A DNA stretch of 64,000 nt from Pseudomonas abietaniphila (lineage in GTDB: Bacteria > Pseudomonadota > Gammaproteobacteria > Pseudomonadales > Pseudomonadaceae): contig NZ_CP155619.1 of assembly GCF_039697315.1 (NCBI RefSeq), positions 6,014,001-6,078,000 of the forward strand, written 5' to 3'. Position numbers and translations under genes: made by a program. The notes under the pieces are model-generated. The model made no database searches. It was not told the DNA's origin and worked only from the letters and a program-made list of their open reading frames with translations. Below, one piece after another: positions 42,480 through 52,653 of the stretch. Position 1 is the stretch's first letter, and each line of letters begins with the position of its first letter.

Positions 42480-44283
42480 CCTGTTCCTCCACAACGTCAC
42501 TCGATATCAGGCTGACAATGGCCGTGTATGGATTGAGGTTGCCGTGTTGGGAAAGTTCTGCCGATTTTGGATGGGATTCATGAAGAACATGCTGCACCTG
42601 GTGTTCGTCGATCTTGACCGTGTGCGCCCCAAGGTTGAGATCGATGCGCAGGGTGCTGCCATCACCCAACAGCCAGCGTGCGCTGACGGCTTTGTCGGCC
42701 AACACCTCGGCGCCAAGGGCCCTGGCCCCCGGCAGACGTGGCACGATGTGTTCGCGACGGATCTCCAGCAGCGTTCGATACAGTTCCAGCCAGCTGCGAT
42801 GGTCCTGACCCTTGTCGGTTTCCAGCAGCAGAGCGTCCACGGCCGGGCGTGACGCCTCAAAGGTCTGAACGGCATTCGGGTCCGGGATGCGTTCGCGTTG
42901 AGCGGGGTCCGCGAATGCGGCGAAGTCGGCGAATTCGCCGCGGCGACCTTCGCGAACAGCATCGGCCAGCTCGTCATGGAAGTCAGTGAAGAACAGAAAC
43001 GGTTCGCTGGCACCCCATTCATCGCCCATGAACATCAGCGGGATCATCGGTGACAGCAGCAGCAGGGCGGTCGCCGCGCGCAACGCTTCGGGCGGACACA
43101 GCTGCACCAGCCGCTCACCGAGGGCGCGATTGCCGATCTGGTCGTGGTTCTGCAGGAACAGCACAAAAGCGGTCGGTGACAGGTGCGCGCTCGGTTCGCC
43201 ACGGGCGTGACCGTGGCGTGTGGACTCGCCCTGATACACGAAACCTTCGCCCAACAGGCGAGCGAGCTTGTGGGTGGGTTGCTGGGCAAAATCGGTGTAG
43301 TACGCATCCGTCTCGCCGGTCAACAGGACGTGCAGGGTGTTATGGCCGTCATCGTTCCACTGCGCGTCGTAACCCTGATCCATGCGGCTGGCTTCGTTGA
43401 ACTCGTTCTCCAGCATCAGCCAGACATGGCGCTCCTTTGACGTCTTCTGCCGGACACGTTGCGCCAGTTCCTCAAGGAACGTCGGGTCTTCGATGGCGTG
43501 CACCGCGTCGAAACGTAGACCGTCGAAGCGATAGTCCAGCAACCACATCAGGCTGTTGTCGATAAAGAAGTCACGCACTTCACGACGCCGGAAATCAATG
43601 GCGTCGCCCCATGGCGTCTTCTTGTCGCTGCGGAAGAAGTGCTTGGCGTAGCTTCCCAGATAATTACCGTCCGGTCCGAAGTGGTTGTAGACCACGTCCA
43701 GGATCACCATCAGACCCAGCCCGTGGGCCGTGTCAATCAGGTGCCTGAGCTGCTCCGGTGTGCCGTAGGACGACTGGGGCGCGTATGGCAAGACGCCGTC
43801 GTAGCCCCAATTGTGGTCGCCGGGAAATTGCGCGATGGGCATCAGTTCGATGGCCGTGATGCCGGTATCGGCCAAGCGCTGCAGGTGGCGTTCTACCCCG
43901 GCAAAACCGCCCAGAGCGCCCACGTGCAATTCGTAGATGACCGCTTCATGCCAAGGGCGTCCGCGCCATTCGGCGTGGTGCCACTGATAGGCGTCCGGGT
44001 CGATGACCACGCTGTGGCCATGCACCTCGCCGACCTGAGCCCGGGAAGCCGGGTCAGGTACCAGAAGGTTTTCATCGATTTTGTAGCGGTATCGCGTGCC
44101 CGCCAGGCATCGTGTTTCGAGGACAAACCAGCCGTCTTCCTGCGGCAGCAGGGCCAGTGACGGCCCATCCTCTATCTCGACACTGACGTAATAGGCATCC
44201 GGCGCCCAGAGGGCAAACCGGGTGTGTTCGGGATCCAGCAAGACGGCGCCGTGGCGCCAGCTCTTATCCGTGCGCGAAGGCAT
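42469..44283 (-). CDS. treZ: Malto-oligosyltrehalose trehalohydrolase
   Basis: A 604-aa GH13 enzyme that cleaves the alpha-1,4 bond next to the terminal trehalose made by TreY. Typical parts are VILDVVYNHFGPDG, GLRFDAVHAI and LENEFNEASR. N-terminal CBM48-like domain. It lies 26 bp after glgA and overlaps malQ. Confidence 0.94.
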   Translation of the reverse strand: MPSRTDKSWRHGAVLLDPEHTRFALWAPDAYYVSVEIEDGPSLALLPQEDGWFVLETRCLAGTRYRYKIDENLLVPDPASRAQVGEVHGHSVVIDPDAYQWHHAEWRGRPWHEAVIYELHVGALGGFAGVERHLQRLADTGITAIELMPIAQFPGDHNWGYDGVLPYAPQSSYGTPEQLRHLIDTAHGLGLMVILDVVYNHFGPDGNYLGSYAKHFFRSDKKTPWGDAIDFRRREVRDFFIDNSLMWLLDYRFDGLRFDAVHAIEDPTFLEELAQRVRQKTSKERHVWLMLENEFNEASRMDQGYDAQWNDDGHNTLHVLLTGETDAYYTDFAQQPTHKLARLLGEGFVYQGESTRHGHARGEPSAHLSPTAFVLFLQNHDQIGNRALGERLVQLCPPEALRAATALLLLSPMIPLMFMGDEWGASEPFLFFTDFHDELADAVREGRRGEFADFAAFADPAQRERIPDPNAVQTFEASRPAVDALLLETDKGQDHRSWLELYRTLLEIRREHIVPRLPGARALGAEVLADKAVSARWLLGDGSTLRIDLNLGAHTVKIDEHQVQHVLHESHPKSAELSQHGNLNPYTAIVSLISSDVVEEQDEQ

Positions 44284-44309
44284 CCGTTACCCCTTTTCCA
44301 GTTCATGAA

Positions 44310-45896
44310 TCAGTATTGCAGCGCAGCACCCACGTTCTTCTTCAGCAGTTCCTGATAAAGGTCGGCATAGGGTTCAACCGCTTTGTGCCAGTCGAACGGG
44401 GCAGCCATGGCGCGGCAACGCATGGCGTTAAGCAGTGGTGGATTTGCGAAGACTTTGAATGCGCGTGTGAGCGCTTCGGTGTAGCTCTCCACCGTGGACT
44501 CGTCGAACAGGAAGCCGGTGCAACCGTCTTCGATGGTGTCGGCCAGGCCGCCCGTGCGGCGCGCGACCGGCAAAGAACCGAAACGCTGGGCGTACATCTG
44601 GCTCAGCCCGCACGGTTCATACCGCGACGGCATCAGCAGGAAGTCGCTGCCGGCAAACATACGGCGGGCGTCGGTTTCGTTGAAGCCGACGCGCACGCTG
44701 ATCTGACCGGGAAAGCGGGCGGCGAGGGCGCGCATGGCGTCTTCTTCGTCCGGTTCACCGCGGCCGATGATCGCGATCTGGCCACCGTTGTTGACGATGT
44801 GCTCGGCGACGCCGATGGTCAGGTCCAGACCCTTCTGATAAACCAGGCGCGAGACGACCGCGAACAGCGGGCCGGTCGACGGTTCAAGCTCGAACAACTC
44901 ACGCACGTGGTCAGCGTTGATCTCTTTGCGGGTCCACTCATTAGGACCGAAGCGGCAGATTAGGTGTTCGTCGGTCGCGGCATCCCAGCTTTCATCAATG
45001 CCGTTGGGAATACCGCTGAGCTGACCTCTGTTGGCCTTGCTCTGCAGGAAGCCTTCCAGGCCGCAACCGAAGTCTGGCGTGGTGATTTCCTTGGCGTACG
45101 TCGCGCTGACGGTGGTGATGTGACTGGCATAGGCCATGCCCGCCTTGATGAACGACAGACGGCCATAAAATTCCATGCCATCCGGCCCCAGCGCTTCGTC
45201 CGGAATACCCAGTTCGCGGCTCGATGCGGTGCTGACAAACCCCTGATACGCCAGGTTGTGAATGGTGAAGATGCTTGGGGTGGTTTGACCGCGCCACTTC
45301 ATGTAAGCCGGGGCAAGGCCCGCTGGCCAGTCGTGGGCGTGAACGAGTTCCGGGCACCACTGGGTTTTCACCGCACCGGCGGCGAAGTCGGCGGCTGCCA
45401 GCCCCAGACGCGCAAACCGAATGTGGTTGTCCGACCAGTCGCGGCCATGGTTGTCGCCATAGGGGGTGCCTTCACGCTCATACAGTTCAGGGCAGATCAG
45501 AACATAAATGACCAGACCGTCTTTCATGTCCATACGGCCGATCTTGCAGGGAGGCAGTGCGGCATGGCCGCTCAGTTCGCTAATGATGTGGATCGGGTTA
45601 CCGCTATTGATGACCTGTGGATAGCCGGGGATCAGCACGCGTACATCGTGTAGGTGGCGCATGGCGCGCGGCAGTGCAGCAGACACATCACCCAGACCGC
45701 CGGTTTTCACCAGATCGGCCATCTCCGAGGTGACGAACAGGATTTTCTTTCTGTTCGCCATCGACATGCCTGGTTGTACAGGGGGCAGTTGCAGCAAAGG
45801 TGCGCTCGTCGTTGCGAAGACCGGCAGATGGGTCAGCTCGCTGGCCGGCTGATTAAAACTCTCTCCCTTCTGGGTTTTGACAGCGGCACTAATCAT
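44310..45896 (-). CDS. glgA: Glycogen synthase (ADP-glucose type)
   Basis: A 528-aa GT5 glycosyltransferase that extends alpha-1,4-glucans from ADP-glucose. The ADP-glucose motif KTGGLGD starts at residue 64. The N-terminus carries a 45-residue extension before ANRKKILFVTSEMA. ATG 45896 has GGAG 8 nt upstream, which supports this start. It is the first gene of the operon; no terminator is seen before treZ. Confidence 0.93.
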   Translation of the reverse strand: MISAAVKTQKGESFNQPASELTHLPVFATTSAPLLQLPPVQPGMSMANRKKILFVTSEMADLVKTGGLGDVSAALPRAMRHLHDVRVLIPGYPQVINSGNPIHIISELSGHAALPPCKIGRMDMKDGLVIYVLICPELYEREGTPYGDNHGRDWSDNHIRFARLGLAAADFAAGAVKTQWCPELVHAHDWPAGLAPAYMKWRGQTTPSIFTIHNLAYQGFVSTASSRELGIPDEALGPDGMEFYGRLSFIKAGMAYASHITTVSATYAKEITTPDFGCGLEGFLQSKANRGQLSGIPNGIDESWDAATDEHLICRFGPNEWTRKEINADHVRELFELEPSTGPLFAVVSRLVYQKGLDLTIGVAEHIVNNGGQIAIIGRGEPDEEDAMRALAARFPGQISVRVGFNETDARRMFAGSDFLLMPSRYEPCGLSQMYAQRFGSLPVARRTGGLADTIEDGCTGFLFDESTVESYTEALTRAFKVFANPPLLNAMRCRAMAAPFDWHKAVEPYADLYQELLKKNVGAALQY

Positions 45897-46498
45897 CGTT
45901 TTCTCCCATTCGATACGCAGTGTTGGTACAGCACTAGATTTGTAATTGGCCATGTCCGTTGGCCACGCACACAAGACCTACGCAAAATCGATACCCATTT
46001 ACCGACTGCATAGTGAAGGACAAGGTGAAAGCGGCCTCTGCTCGGGCTTCAACAAATAGCATAGGCGCTCTATTGTGCTGACCCAGCGCATTTGCAGAAG
46101 TTTCGACTTTTTTTCCGGGAAATGTCTGGCACGCGGGCTAGCACCTTTCTGTAGGAAAAAATTCATGTCGCTACACAAACTCCCTGACCGCGCAGTGCGC
46201 TGTTCTGGCGCACGCTGAGAGGGAAAAACCCCTCGAATACCGTCGGTCGGATTGTTCGACAATCAAACTGGTGCAGCTTGGCAAGCATAGCTACGGCTGG
46301 CTTTTTTGCGACCGGCCGGTCACAAAGTGAGACGTGTCGCCTTTTCTCGGTGCAGCAGGGATCAAATCTTGTGCGCAACGAGAAATTTCCTACTTCTGTA
46401 TAGGGATATCTTGGTGCGCTCCACGGTAGAATCGTCGCCACGCGGCAAACGGCGTCCCTGCCTGTTGCCTGATACCCCCTGAGTTGTAGAGGAAGTCA
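45897..46498. other. 600-bp intergenic region between divergent genes, no gene supported
   Basis: It separates glgA (minus) from an acetyltransferase gene (plus) and must hold both promoters. Features are homopolymer T-runs (TTTTTTT near 46107, TTTTTT near 46301), the imperfect hairpin GCGCTGTTCTGGCGCACGC at 46197-46215, and ACCGGCCGGT at 46312-46321. I see no frame with coding character. Confidence 0.5.
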
Positions 46499-46990
46499 AT
46501 GCAAGCCCCTGAGGTTCTGGTCCTGCAAGCCAGCTACACCAACCCGGTCCACGCTGAAGCCATCGGTTTCCTGCTTAATCAATATGCTGAAGACGCCATG
46601 GGCGGCTGCGAATCCTTGTCGCTGGACACCCGTCAGCAATTGGCGATCGAGCTCGCCAAACGTCCCCATGCGTTCAGCGTGCTGGCGTTCATCGCGGGTG
46701 AGCCGGTCGGGCTGGTCAATTGTTTCGAAGGTTTTTCGACCTTTGCCTGCCGCCCCCTTGTGAATATCCATGACGTTGTCGTCATCGCGTCCGCACGAGG
46801 CCAGGGCATCAGCCAGAAAATGCTCACCAAGGTCGAAGAGATCGCGCGCCAGCGCGGCTGCTGCAAAATGACCCTGGAAGTGCTGGAAGGGAATGAAGTG
46901 GCGCTCGGCGCCTATCGCAAGCTCGGGTTTTCCGACTACCAGCTCGACCCGCAGATGGGCCGGGCGTTGTTCTGGCAAAAGACGTTGTAA
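46499..46990 (+). CDS. GNAT-family N-acetyltransferase
   Basis: A 163-aa acetyltransferase. The acetyl-CoA-binding motif is VVIASARGQGISQKML (RGQGIS), followed by LEVLEGNEVALGAYRKLGF, a typical GNAT C-terminal segment. Start MQAPEVLVLQASYTNPVH. The substrate cannot be deduced. GAGGAA precedes the ATG. Confidence 0.8.
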   Translation: MQAPEVLVLQASYTNPVHAEAIGFLLNQYAEDAMGGCESLSLDTRQQLAIELAKRPHAFSVLAFIAGEPVGLVNCFEGFSTFACRPLVNIHDVVVIASARGQGISQKMLTKVEEIARQRGCCKMTLEVLEGNEVALGAYRKLGFSDYQLDPQMGRALFWQKTL

Positions 46991-47017
46991 GCGTCATCAG
47001 ACAGCGGGTCTGATTCA

Positions 47018-47110
47018 AACCTGTGGGCGAATTCATTCGCGATGCATGCGTACGGCCGAGACCTCTTTTTTGAATGTTCCGGTGCTTCGCGACTAAATTC
47101 GCTCCGACAA
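47018..47110. repeat. REP/BIME pair downstream of the acetyltransferase
   Basis: GTGGGCGAATTCATTCGCGA at 47022-47041 faces TTCGCGACTAAATTCGCTCC near 47086-47105, a degenerate GAATTC-type REP pair like the one at 34.65 kb. The rest of the gap to 47450 contains a possible leader frame (separate entry). Confidence 0.75.
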
Positions 47111-47268
47111 ATGATCCGCTGCGCAAACAGTGCCGTCCGATGTCGGACGGCTACATGATCCAGGTGTTGCTCCGGCAACACTGTTCAAAACATTTGTAAC
47201 AGTTCTGTCCTGTGAGGTACTTCCCGCAGCAAGATAGGATCGCCTCCCGTATTCAACTCAGGACGCCC

Positions 47269-47448
47269 ATGTCTCTTTCACTGGAACCTCCCAGTTGCCG
47301 ATCCCGTTCGCTGAACGTTCTCGGCTGCCTTTCGCTGCTCCGCGCTGATCTGTGCCTCTCCAACACCCCATTTGCGTTCATCGTCCCGCTTAACGGCGCG
47401 TCGGTCGTGAGCGTGCCTGCCCTGTCGCCGTCGAAAAGGAATCACTGA
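47269..47448 (+). CDS. Possible leader peptide upstream of the TerC-CBS gene (59 aa)
   Basis: A 59-residue frame with an AGGA site 6 nt before ATG 47269. It ends only 2 bp before the next ATG, so translation of the large gene could be coupled to it; the AAGGA of the next gene lies inside its last codons. The peptide (Ser/Leu-rich, Cys-containing) resembles no family. It may equally be chance. Confidence 0.3.
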   Translation: MSLSLEPPSCRSRSLNVLGCLSLLRADLCLSNTPFAFIVPLNGASVVSVPALSPSKRNH

Positions 47449-47450
47449 CC

Positions 47451-48998
47451 ATGGAATGGATTGCGGATCCTACGGCCTGGCTTGGCCTGCTGACGCTCAT
47501 CGTGCTGGAGCTGGTGTTGGGCATCGACAACCTGGTGTTCATTGCCATCCTCGCCGACAAGCTTCCACCGGAGCAGCGCGACCGCGCGCGGGTGCTGGGG
47601 TTGTCGCTGGCGTTGATCATGCGCCTCGGCCTGCTGGCGAGCATTTCCTGGATGGTGACGCTGACCGAGCCCTTGTTTGAGGTCTTTAGCAAGAGCTTTT
47701 CAGGCCGAGACCTGATAATGCTGTTCGGCGGCATCTTCCTGCTGTTCAAAGCGACGATGGAATTGCACGAGCGGCTGGAAGGGCATGTCGCGCAGAAGAC
47801 CGGCAGCACGACCTACGCGTTGTTCTGGCCGATCGTCGCGCAGATTGTTGTGCTCGACGCCGTGTTCTCGCTTGACGCGGTGATCACGGCGGTGGGCATG
47901 GTCGACGAACTGTCGATCATGATGATTGCGGTCGTGTTCTCCATCGCCATCATGATCATCGCCAGCAAACCGCTGACGGCCTTCGTCAATGCGCACCCCA
48001 CGGTGATCATGCTGTGCCTGGGCTTTTTGATGATGATCGGCTTCAGCCTGACAGCCGATGGTCTGGGATTTCACATACCCAAAGGCTATCTGTACGCGGC
48101 GATCGGTTTTTCAATCCTCATCGAGGTCTTTAACCAGATCGCGCGTTCGCGGCGCAAGCGCAGCCTCAAGGGGCATTTACCCCGTCGCGAACGCATGGCT
48201 CACGCTGTGCTGCGCCTTTTGGGCGGTCGCAAACCCGGTGTTGAGGAAGTGGGGGAGGACATCGTCGACATGCTGGAGGGCGACTCCGAGGAACCCGTCT
48301 TCGATCGTCGGGAGCGCGTCATGATCAGCGGTGTGCTGCAGCTGGCGCAGAAGCCGATTCGCAGCGTGATGACAGCGCGTACCGATGTCGACATGATCGA
48401 CCTGAATGACGACGAAGCCGTTATTCGTCAGCGACTGGTGGCTTCGTCCTACTCAAGGCTGCCGCTGATACGCGGTGGGCGGGTGGAAGAGCCACTCGGC
48501 TTCGTGCACAAGAAAGAGTTGCTCAACGGGCTGCTCACGGGTTCAAGCCCCAGCCTTGAACACCTGACGCGCACCACGATCAATCTGCTCGACAGCTTTT
48601 CGATTCTCAATGCGCTCGACCAGATGCGTGCAGAGTCCACTCACATTGCCTTTGTGGTGAACGAGTTCGGCGATTTTGTCGGCATTCTCAGCATGACTGA
48701 CATCCTGGAGTCCATTGCCGGAGAACTGCCGGATGCGAGTGAAGCGGACGGCCCGGATCTGGTGGAAGAGGGTGACAGCGTGCAGGTCAATGCGGCGATG
48801 AACCTGACTCATCTGCGCGAGCGAATCGGCTTCAAGGCCCCCGTCACCGATGAATATCAGACGCTGGCGGGATTGATCATGAGCCTGCTGGATCGTTTGC
48901 CGGCGTCGGGTGATGAAGTGATCTTGGATGGCTGGAGCCTGAAAGTGGTCCGAGTGCAGGAGCGTCGCGTGACCCGCGTACTGATGCGCAGGCTCTGA
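47451..48998 (+). CDS. TerC-family membrane protein with CBS pair and CorC/HlyC domain
   Basis: A 515-aa inner-membrane protein. About seven membrane segments form an N-terminal TerC domain with acidic membrane motifs ([15 protein letters not shown] and [14 protein letters not shown]). Next comes a cytosolic CBS-domain pair ([14 protein letters not shown] ... [19 protein letters not shown]) and a C-terminal CorC_HlyC-type domain. The layout matches YoaE/YegH-type proteins, linked to metal or ion efflux; the ion is unknown. A strong terminator follows. Confidence 0.87.
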   Translation: MEWIADPTAWLGLLTLIVLELVLGIDNLVFIAILADKLPPEQRDRARVLGLSLALIMRLGLLASISWMVTLTEPLFEVFSKSFSGRDLIMLFGGIFLLFKATMELHERLEGHVAQKTGSTTYALFWPIVAQIVVLDAVFSLDAVITAVGMVDELSIMMIAVVFSIAIMIIASKPLTAFVNAHPTVIMLCLGFLMMIGFSLTADGLGFHIPKGYLYAAIGFSILIEVFNQIARSRRKRSLKGHLPRRERMAHAVLRLLGGRKPGVEEVGEDIVDMLEGDSEEPVFDRRERVMISGVLQLAQKPIRSVMTARTDVDMIDLNDDEAVIRQRLVASSYSRLPLIRGGRVEEPLGFVHKKELLNGLLTGSSPSLEHLTRTTINLLDSFSILNALDQMRAESTHIAFVVNEFGDFVGILSMTDILESIAGELPDASEADGPDLVEEGDSVQVNAAMNLTHLRERIGFKAPVTDEYQTLAGLIMSLLDRLPASGDEVILDGWSLKVVRVQERRVTRVLMRRL

Positions 48999-49014
48999 TG
49001 GCAACGCGTGGATG

Positions 49015-49049
49015 AAAGAAGGCCTGCATTGCGCAGGCCTTCTTTTTAA
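49015..49049 (+). terminator. Intrinsic terminator of the TerC-CBS gene
   Basis: AGAAGGCCTGC (49017-49027) pairs with GCAGGCCTTCT (49033-49043), followed by TTTT. It lies 20 bp after the stop codon. Confidence 0.92.
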
Positions 49050-49104
49050 CATCGGAGCTTCTGAATGCCGGAGCTCCTTAATGTAGGCGCTCAGTACTGA
49101 CAGA

Positions 49105-50850
49105 TTACTGTTTGGCCACCTCGGGCGTCGCTGGAGGTTGTTTGGCAACCTTCTCCATCACCGCGAAATCACTCAAGCCCTTCTGCGCATAGGGGTCGCC
49201 AATCAGGCGTGGCCGAGCCTTGAAGTCCAGGCTGACGAGACTCTTGGTAGTGTCCAGTTCATCGAAGCTCAAACCTGCCAGCTGCGCCCAGGTGTGGACC
49301 AGATTGGAGCTGGTGTACGGACGGTCATGAATGCTGTCGAAGTTCCAGTCGTGTGTCTGCCGCCATTTGGGTGAGGCGTAGGCAATGAACGGCACTGTGT
49401 ACATCGGGATCGTCGGTTTGGCTTCGTTTCTGCCGAGGGTGTTATGGCCAGCGGAATCGTAGACGTCCTCGCCATGGTCGGACAGGTACAGCAGGAAGCC
49501 GTTCGGGTCGGCCTTGGCGTAGGACTTGATCAGGCTGGACACCACGAAGTCGTTGTACAGCACGGCATTGTCGTAGCTGTTGTAGAGCTCCAGTTTGCTG
49601 TCATCGATCGCGGCGGGTACGCCGTCACGGCCGGTGAACTTTTCATAGTCCTGCGGATACCGGTACTGATAGCTCATGTGCGTGCCCAGCAGGTGGACGA
49701 CGATCAGCTTGCGCGGTGCGGCATCGGTCAGCGCCTTGGCAAACGGTTCCAGCACATCGCCGTCGTACTGGCGGGCGTTCTGGTTGCGGTTGTTGTTCAG
49801 GTACACCTGCTCGTCAGCCTGTTCGGAAAACGTCGTGAGCATGGTGTTGCGCTTGGTCATCGTCTGCTGGTTGGTGATCCAGAAGGTTTTGTAACCCGCC
49901 TGTTTCATCACGCTGACGATTGAAGGTGTCTTCAGGTACAGGTCCGGGTTTTCTTCGTCGGCGAACGTTAGAACCTGTTGCAGGGCTTCGATGGTGTAAG
50001 GGCGCGGGGTGATCACATTGTTGAACACCTGCAGCTGATCTTTCATCGCGTCCAGGTTCGGCGTGGTCTGGCGTGGGTAGCCATAAAGGTGCATGCGACC
50101 CCGGTTAGTGGATTCGCCGATCACCAATACCAGCGTGGTGGGAAGACCGGCCTGCTGGTCCTTGAGGTTCTTCAACGGCGCAATGTTGCTGCTGCTGGTC
50201 AGCATGCCCTGCATGCTGTCCAGTTGCTGCGTGTAGCGGTGGTAGGCCACCAGCATTTGCCATGGCACCGCCGGTTCGATACGCGATTCGAACGCTTCGA
50301 GGCCCGATGCAGTGTCCTCGTGACGCGACATCTGTTTGGCCAGCGGGTAGCCGACGATGGCCACCAACAGTGCCGTCGAAACCACCCAGGCGCGGCCGCG
50401 TGGCATGTAAACCGGGCGCAGACGCGTCCACAGGAAAATCGCGAAGGCGGTGTGGGCGATGAATGCCAGCACGATCCACCAGGCGAAATACTGGGTCATG
50501 TACTCGCCCGCTTCAGAGATGTTCGACTCGAACATGATGAAGATGACGCTTTGCGAGAACTCTTGCTGGTAGATGAAGAAGTAGCCGAGGCTCGCCATCG
50601 AACACGCCCACAGCACAACGCCAATGACGGCCGCCATGATTCGGGTCTTGTTGGGGAACAGGAGCATGGGCGCGAGCCAGATGCCGCTCATCACGAACGC
50701 CTGACGAAACCCTGCGAAGCCGGTAATGCCGGTCAGCTGAATAAGCAGTTGGGTGATACCGGAAAAATACCAGAAGAAGACGAACAGCCAGACCAGGCCG
50801 GTCCAGTCAAAACCCTTCGGAGCCGGTGAGCTCCCTTTCATAGTTGCCAT
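49105..50850 (-). CDS. cptA: CptA-type phosphoethanolamine transferase
   Basis: A 581-aa inner-membrane enzyme: about five membrane segments (to residue ~175) and a periplasmic sulfatase-fold domain. The nucleophile is T248 in VIGESTNRGRMHLYGYP, and SDHGEDVYD with downstream His form the metal site. It adds phosphoethanolamine to the lipid A core heptose or a similar lipid target. It lacks the lipid A/polymyxin EptA-specific context. ATG 50850 has GGAG 8 nt upstream. Confidence 0.82.
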   Translation of the reverse strand: MATMKGSSPAPKGFDWTGLVWLFVFFWYFSGITQLLIQLTGITGFAGFRQAFVMSGIWLAPMLLFPNKTRIMAAVIGVVLWACSMASLGYFFIYQQEFSQSVIFIMFESNISEAGEYMTQYFAWWIVLAFIAHTAFAIFLWTRLRPVYMPRGRAWVVSTALLVAIVGYPLAKQMSRHEDTASGLEAFESRIEPAVPWQMLVAYHRYTQQLDSMQGMLTSSSNIAPLKNLKDQQAGLPTTLVLVIGESTNRGRMHLYGYPRQTTPNLDAMKDQLQVFNNVITPRPYTIEALQQVLTFADEENPDLYLKTPSIVSVMKQAGYKTFWITNQQTMTKRNTMLTTFSEQADEQVYLNNNRNQNARQYDGDVLEPFAKALTDAAPRKLIVVHLLGTHMSYQYRYPQDYEKFTGRDGVPAAIDDSKLELYNSYDNAVLYNDFVVSSLIKSYAKADPNGFLLYLSDHGEDVYDSAGHNTLGRNEAKPTIPMYTVPFIAYASPKWRQTHDWNFDSIHDRPYTSSNLVHTWAQLAGLSFDELDTTKSLVSLDFKARPRLIGDPYAQKGLSDFAVMEKVAKQPPATPEVAKQ

Positions 50851-51187
50851 CAAGCGCTCCAGCTATGGATCTTTCGCGCGACTTGGCCAGGCCGTCGCGT
50901 CGTGCAGGCGTGAGGACCGGTCTGGACGACAGTGATCGGCAGACAGCTCACAGAGGTGCGGGAGTATGGTGAGGGGCAGGTGAAAAAAATGTGAGCCAGA
51001 TGACACAATCGGGTTCTGGAAGCACGAAATCCTTAATTTTCAAGGAGCAGGAACATTACAGAATGTGTCTGGTCCGACCAAAGGCGATGGGAAGAGGCGG
51101 GTATCGTCAGCGCGAACGGGGTTCACAGGCGGGGTACGGCAAGCCGGCGGATCGGGCTTGCCGCGAACAATCTGAGGGAACGGGGGA
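50851..51187. other. Intergenic region before cptA, with a hairpin near 51136-51163
   Basis: No gene supported. The stem CGGCAAGCC...GGCTTGCCG (51136-51163) lies downstream of the small coiled-coil gene on the minus strand and may mark its mRNA end, without a T-run. The stretch near 51000-51060 is AT-richer. Confidence 0.45.
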
Positions 51188-51361
51188 TCAGGCCTGCAAG
51201 GCGGTGCCGGGTGCTGCGAGCTGGGCGTGCTGCAACATCAGCGTCAGCTGGGCAACTTTCTTTTGCAACTGATCGCGTTCGGCCTTGAGCTGGCTCAGCT
51301 CGTCGCGACGAACGGTAACGTACAGAGTCTGTGGAACGCTTGCCGGTAGTACTGTGCCCAT
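51188..51361 (-). CDS. Small coiled-coil protein (57 aa)
   Basis: A 57-residue frame: MGTVLPASVPQTLYVTVRRD, then a heptad-like stretch DELSQLKAERDQLQKKVAQL and a short polar end. Leu at every seventh position suggests a coiled coil, so it may dimerise. AGGTGA sits 4-5 nt before ATG 51361. I found no named family; a Pseudomonas-specific small protein is likely. Confidence 0.65.
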   Translation of the reverse strand: MGTVLPASVPQTLYVTVRRDELSQLKAERDQLQKKVAQLTLMLQHAQLAAPGTALQA

Positions 51362-51675
51362 TGCTCACCTCGCAAATGGCGGGATTCAACTTCGTAAGGT
51401 TCAAGCAATGACGCTATCGCTACCCGACGTGTCCATGCTCCTACCTCTATCGGCGCGAATTCTGATTTCTTTTGAGAAAAAAAGGAACTTTTTTATTTTT
51501 TATTGTCGCGAACGTTTCCTGATCGCGAAAACCGGCGTCATAGGGCAGGCTTGACGCCTGAACATGAAACTATTTTCACCGGGAAACCTTCGTTTGCCTC
51601 CCCGGACTAACCCTACATGCGGCACTGGGCTATAAAATGAGGCACCCCTGTTTACGAATTAAGGAGCACCTCTAC
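51362..51675. other. Leader region of gnd-zwf, no gene supported
   Basis: The 314-bp gap has a strongly AT-rich patch near 51475-51510 (TTTTGAGAAAAAAAGGAAC, then TTTTTTATTTTTTATTG), which probably holds the promoter for gnd. AAGGAG at 51661-51666 is the ribosome-binding site of gnd. Confidence 0.5.
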
Positions 51676-52653
51676 ATGCAACTCGGGATTGTTGGACTAG
51701 GCCGCATGGGCGGCAACATCGCACGTCGACTGATGCTCAATGGCCACACCACTGTGGTCTATGATCGCGATGAGCAGTCTCGCACCGTGCTCGCCAACGA
51801 AGGTTCGACGCCAGCCAATGACCTCAAGTCACTGGTCGCCGCACTGGAAAAGCCGCGAGCCGTCTGGGTGATGTTGCCTGCTGGCGCTCCAACCGAAGAC
51901 ACCATCAATGTGCTTGCCGACCTGCTCGATAAAGATGACGTGATCATCGACGGTGGCAACACCTTCTACAAAGACGACGTTCGTCGTTCCATCGCGCTGA
52001 AGGAAAAAGGTCTGCATTACGTCGATGTCGGCACCTCCGGCGGCGTCTGGGGCCTGGAGCGCGGTTATTGCATGATGATCGGCGGCGAGACCGAGGTGGT
52101 TGATCGCCTGGACCCGCTGTTCAAGACCCTCGCGCCTGGCATCGGTAACATCCCGCGCACCAAGGACCGTGCGAAGGATGCCGATCCGCGTGCCGAGCAC
52201 GGCTACATCCACGCCGGCCCTCCGGGTGCAGGGCACTTCGTGAAGATGATCCACAACGGCATCGAATACGGAATGATGCAGGCCTTCGCAGAGGGCTTCG
52301 ACATTCTGAAGACCAAGAACTCGGACAACCTGCCGGCCGAACAACGCTTTGATTTGAACCTGGGCGACATCGCCGAGGTGTGGCGTCGTGGCAGCGTGGT
52401 CTCGTCCTGGCTGCTGGACCTGACTGCCGACGCACTGGCAACCGACCCGCAACTGAATGCGTACTCCGGCTCCGTGGCCGACAGCGGTGAAGGCCGCTGG
52501 ACCATCGAAGCCGCCATGGAGCAGGCGGTACCGGTTCCGGTGCTGTCGACTTCGCTGTTTGCCCGCTTCCGCTCCCGTCAACAAAGCACGTACGGCGACA
52601 AAATGCTGTCCGCCATGCGTTTCGGTTTTGGTGGTCATAAGGAACCAAAATAA
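51676..52653 (+). CDS. gnd: 6-phosphogluconate dehydrogenase, short (NAD-type) form
   Basis: A 325-aa enzyme that oxidatively decarboxylates 6-phosphogluconate to ribulose-5-phosphate. The nucleotide motif GLGRMGGN is at residues 7-14, the substrate site in [10 protein letters not shown], and [15 protein letters not shown] holds the catalytic Lys/Glu region. At 325 aa it is the short form, in contrast to the ~468-aa NADP form. It overlaps zwf by 1 bp. Confidence 0.92.
   Translation: MQLGIVGLGRMGGNIARRLMLNGHTTVVYDRDEQSRTVLANEGSTPANDLKSLVAALEKPRAVWVMLPAGAPTEDTINVLADLLDKDDVIIDGGNTFYKDDVRRSIALKEKGLHYVDVGTSGGVWGLERGYCMMIGGETEVVDRLDPLFKTLAPGIGNIPRTKDRAKDADPRAEHGYIHAGPPGAGHFVKMIHNGIEYGMMQAFAEGFDILKTKNSDNLPAEQRFDLNLGDIAEVWRRGSVVSSWLLDLTADALATDPQLNAYSGSVADSGEGRWTIEAAMEQAVPVPVLSTSLFARFRSRQQSTYGDKMLSAMRFGFGGHKEPK

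Noticed and set aside
51123..51404. 93-codon frame on the minus strand
   Set aside because: It overlaps the 57-aa coiled-coil frame on the same strand; composition is arginine-rich and lacks an RBS, so the shorter frame is preferred.
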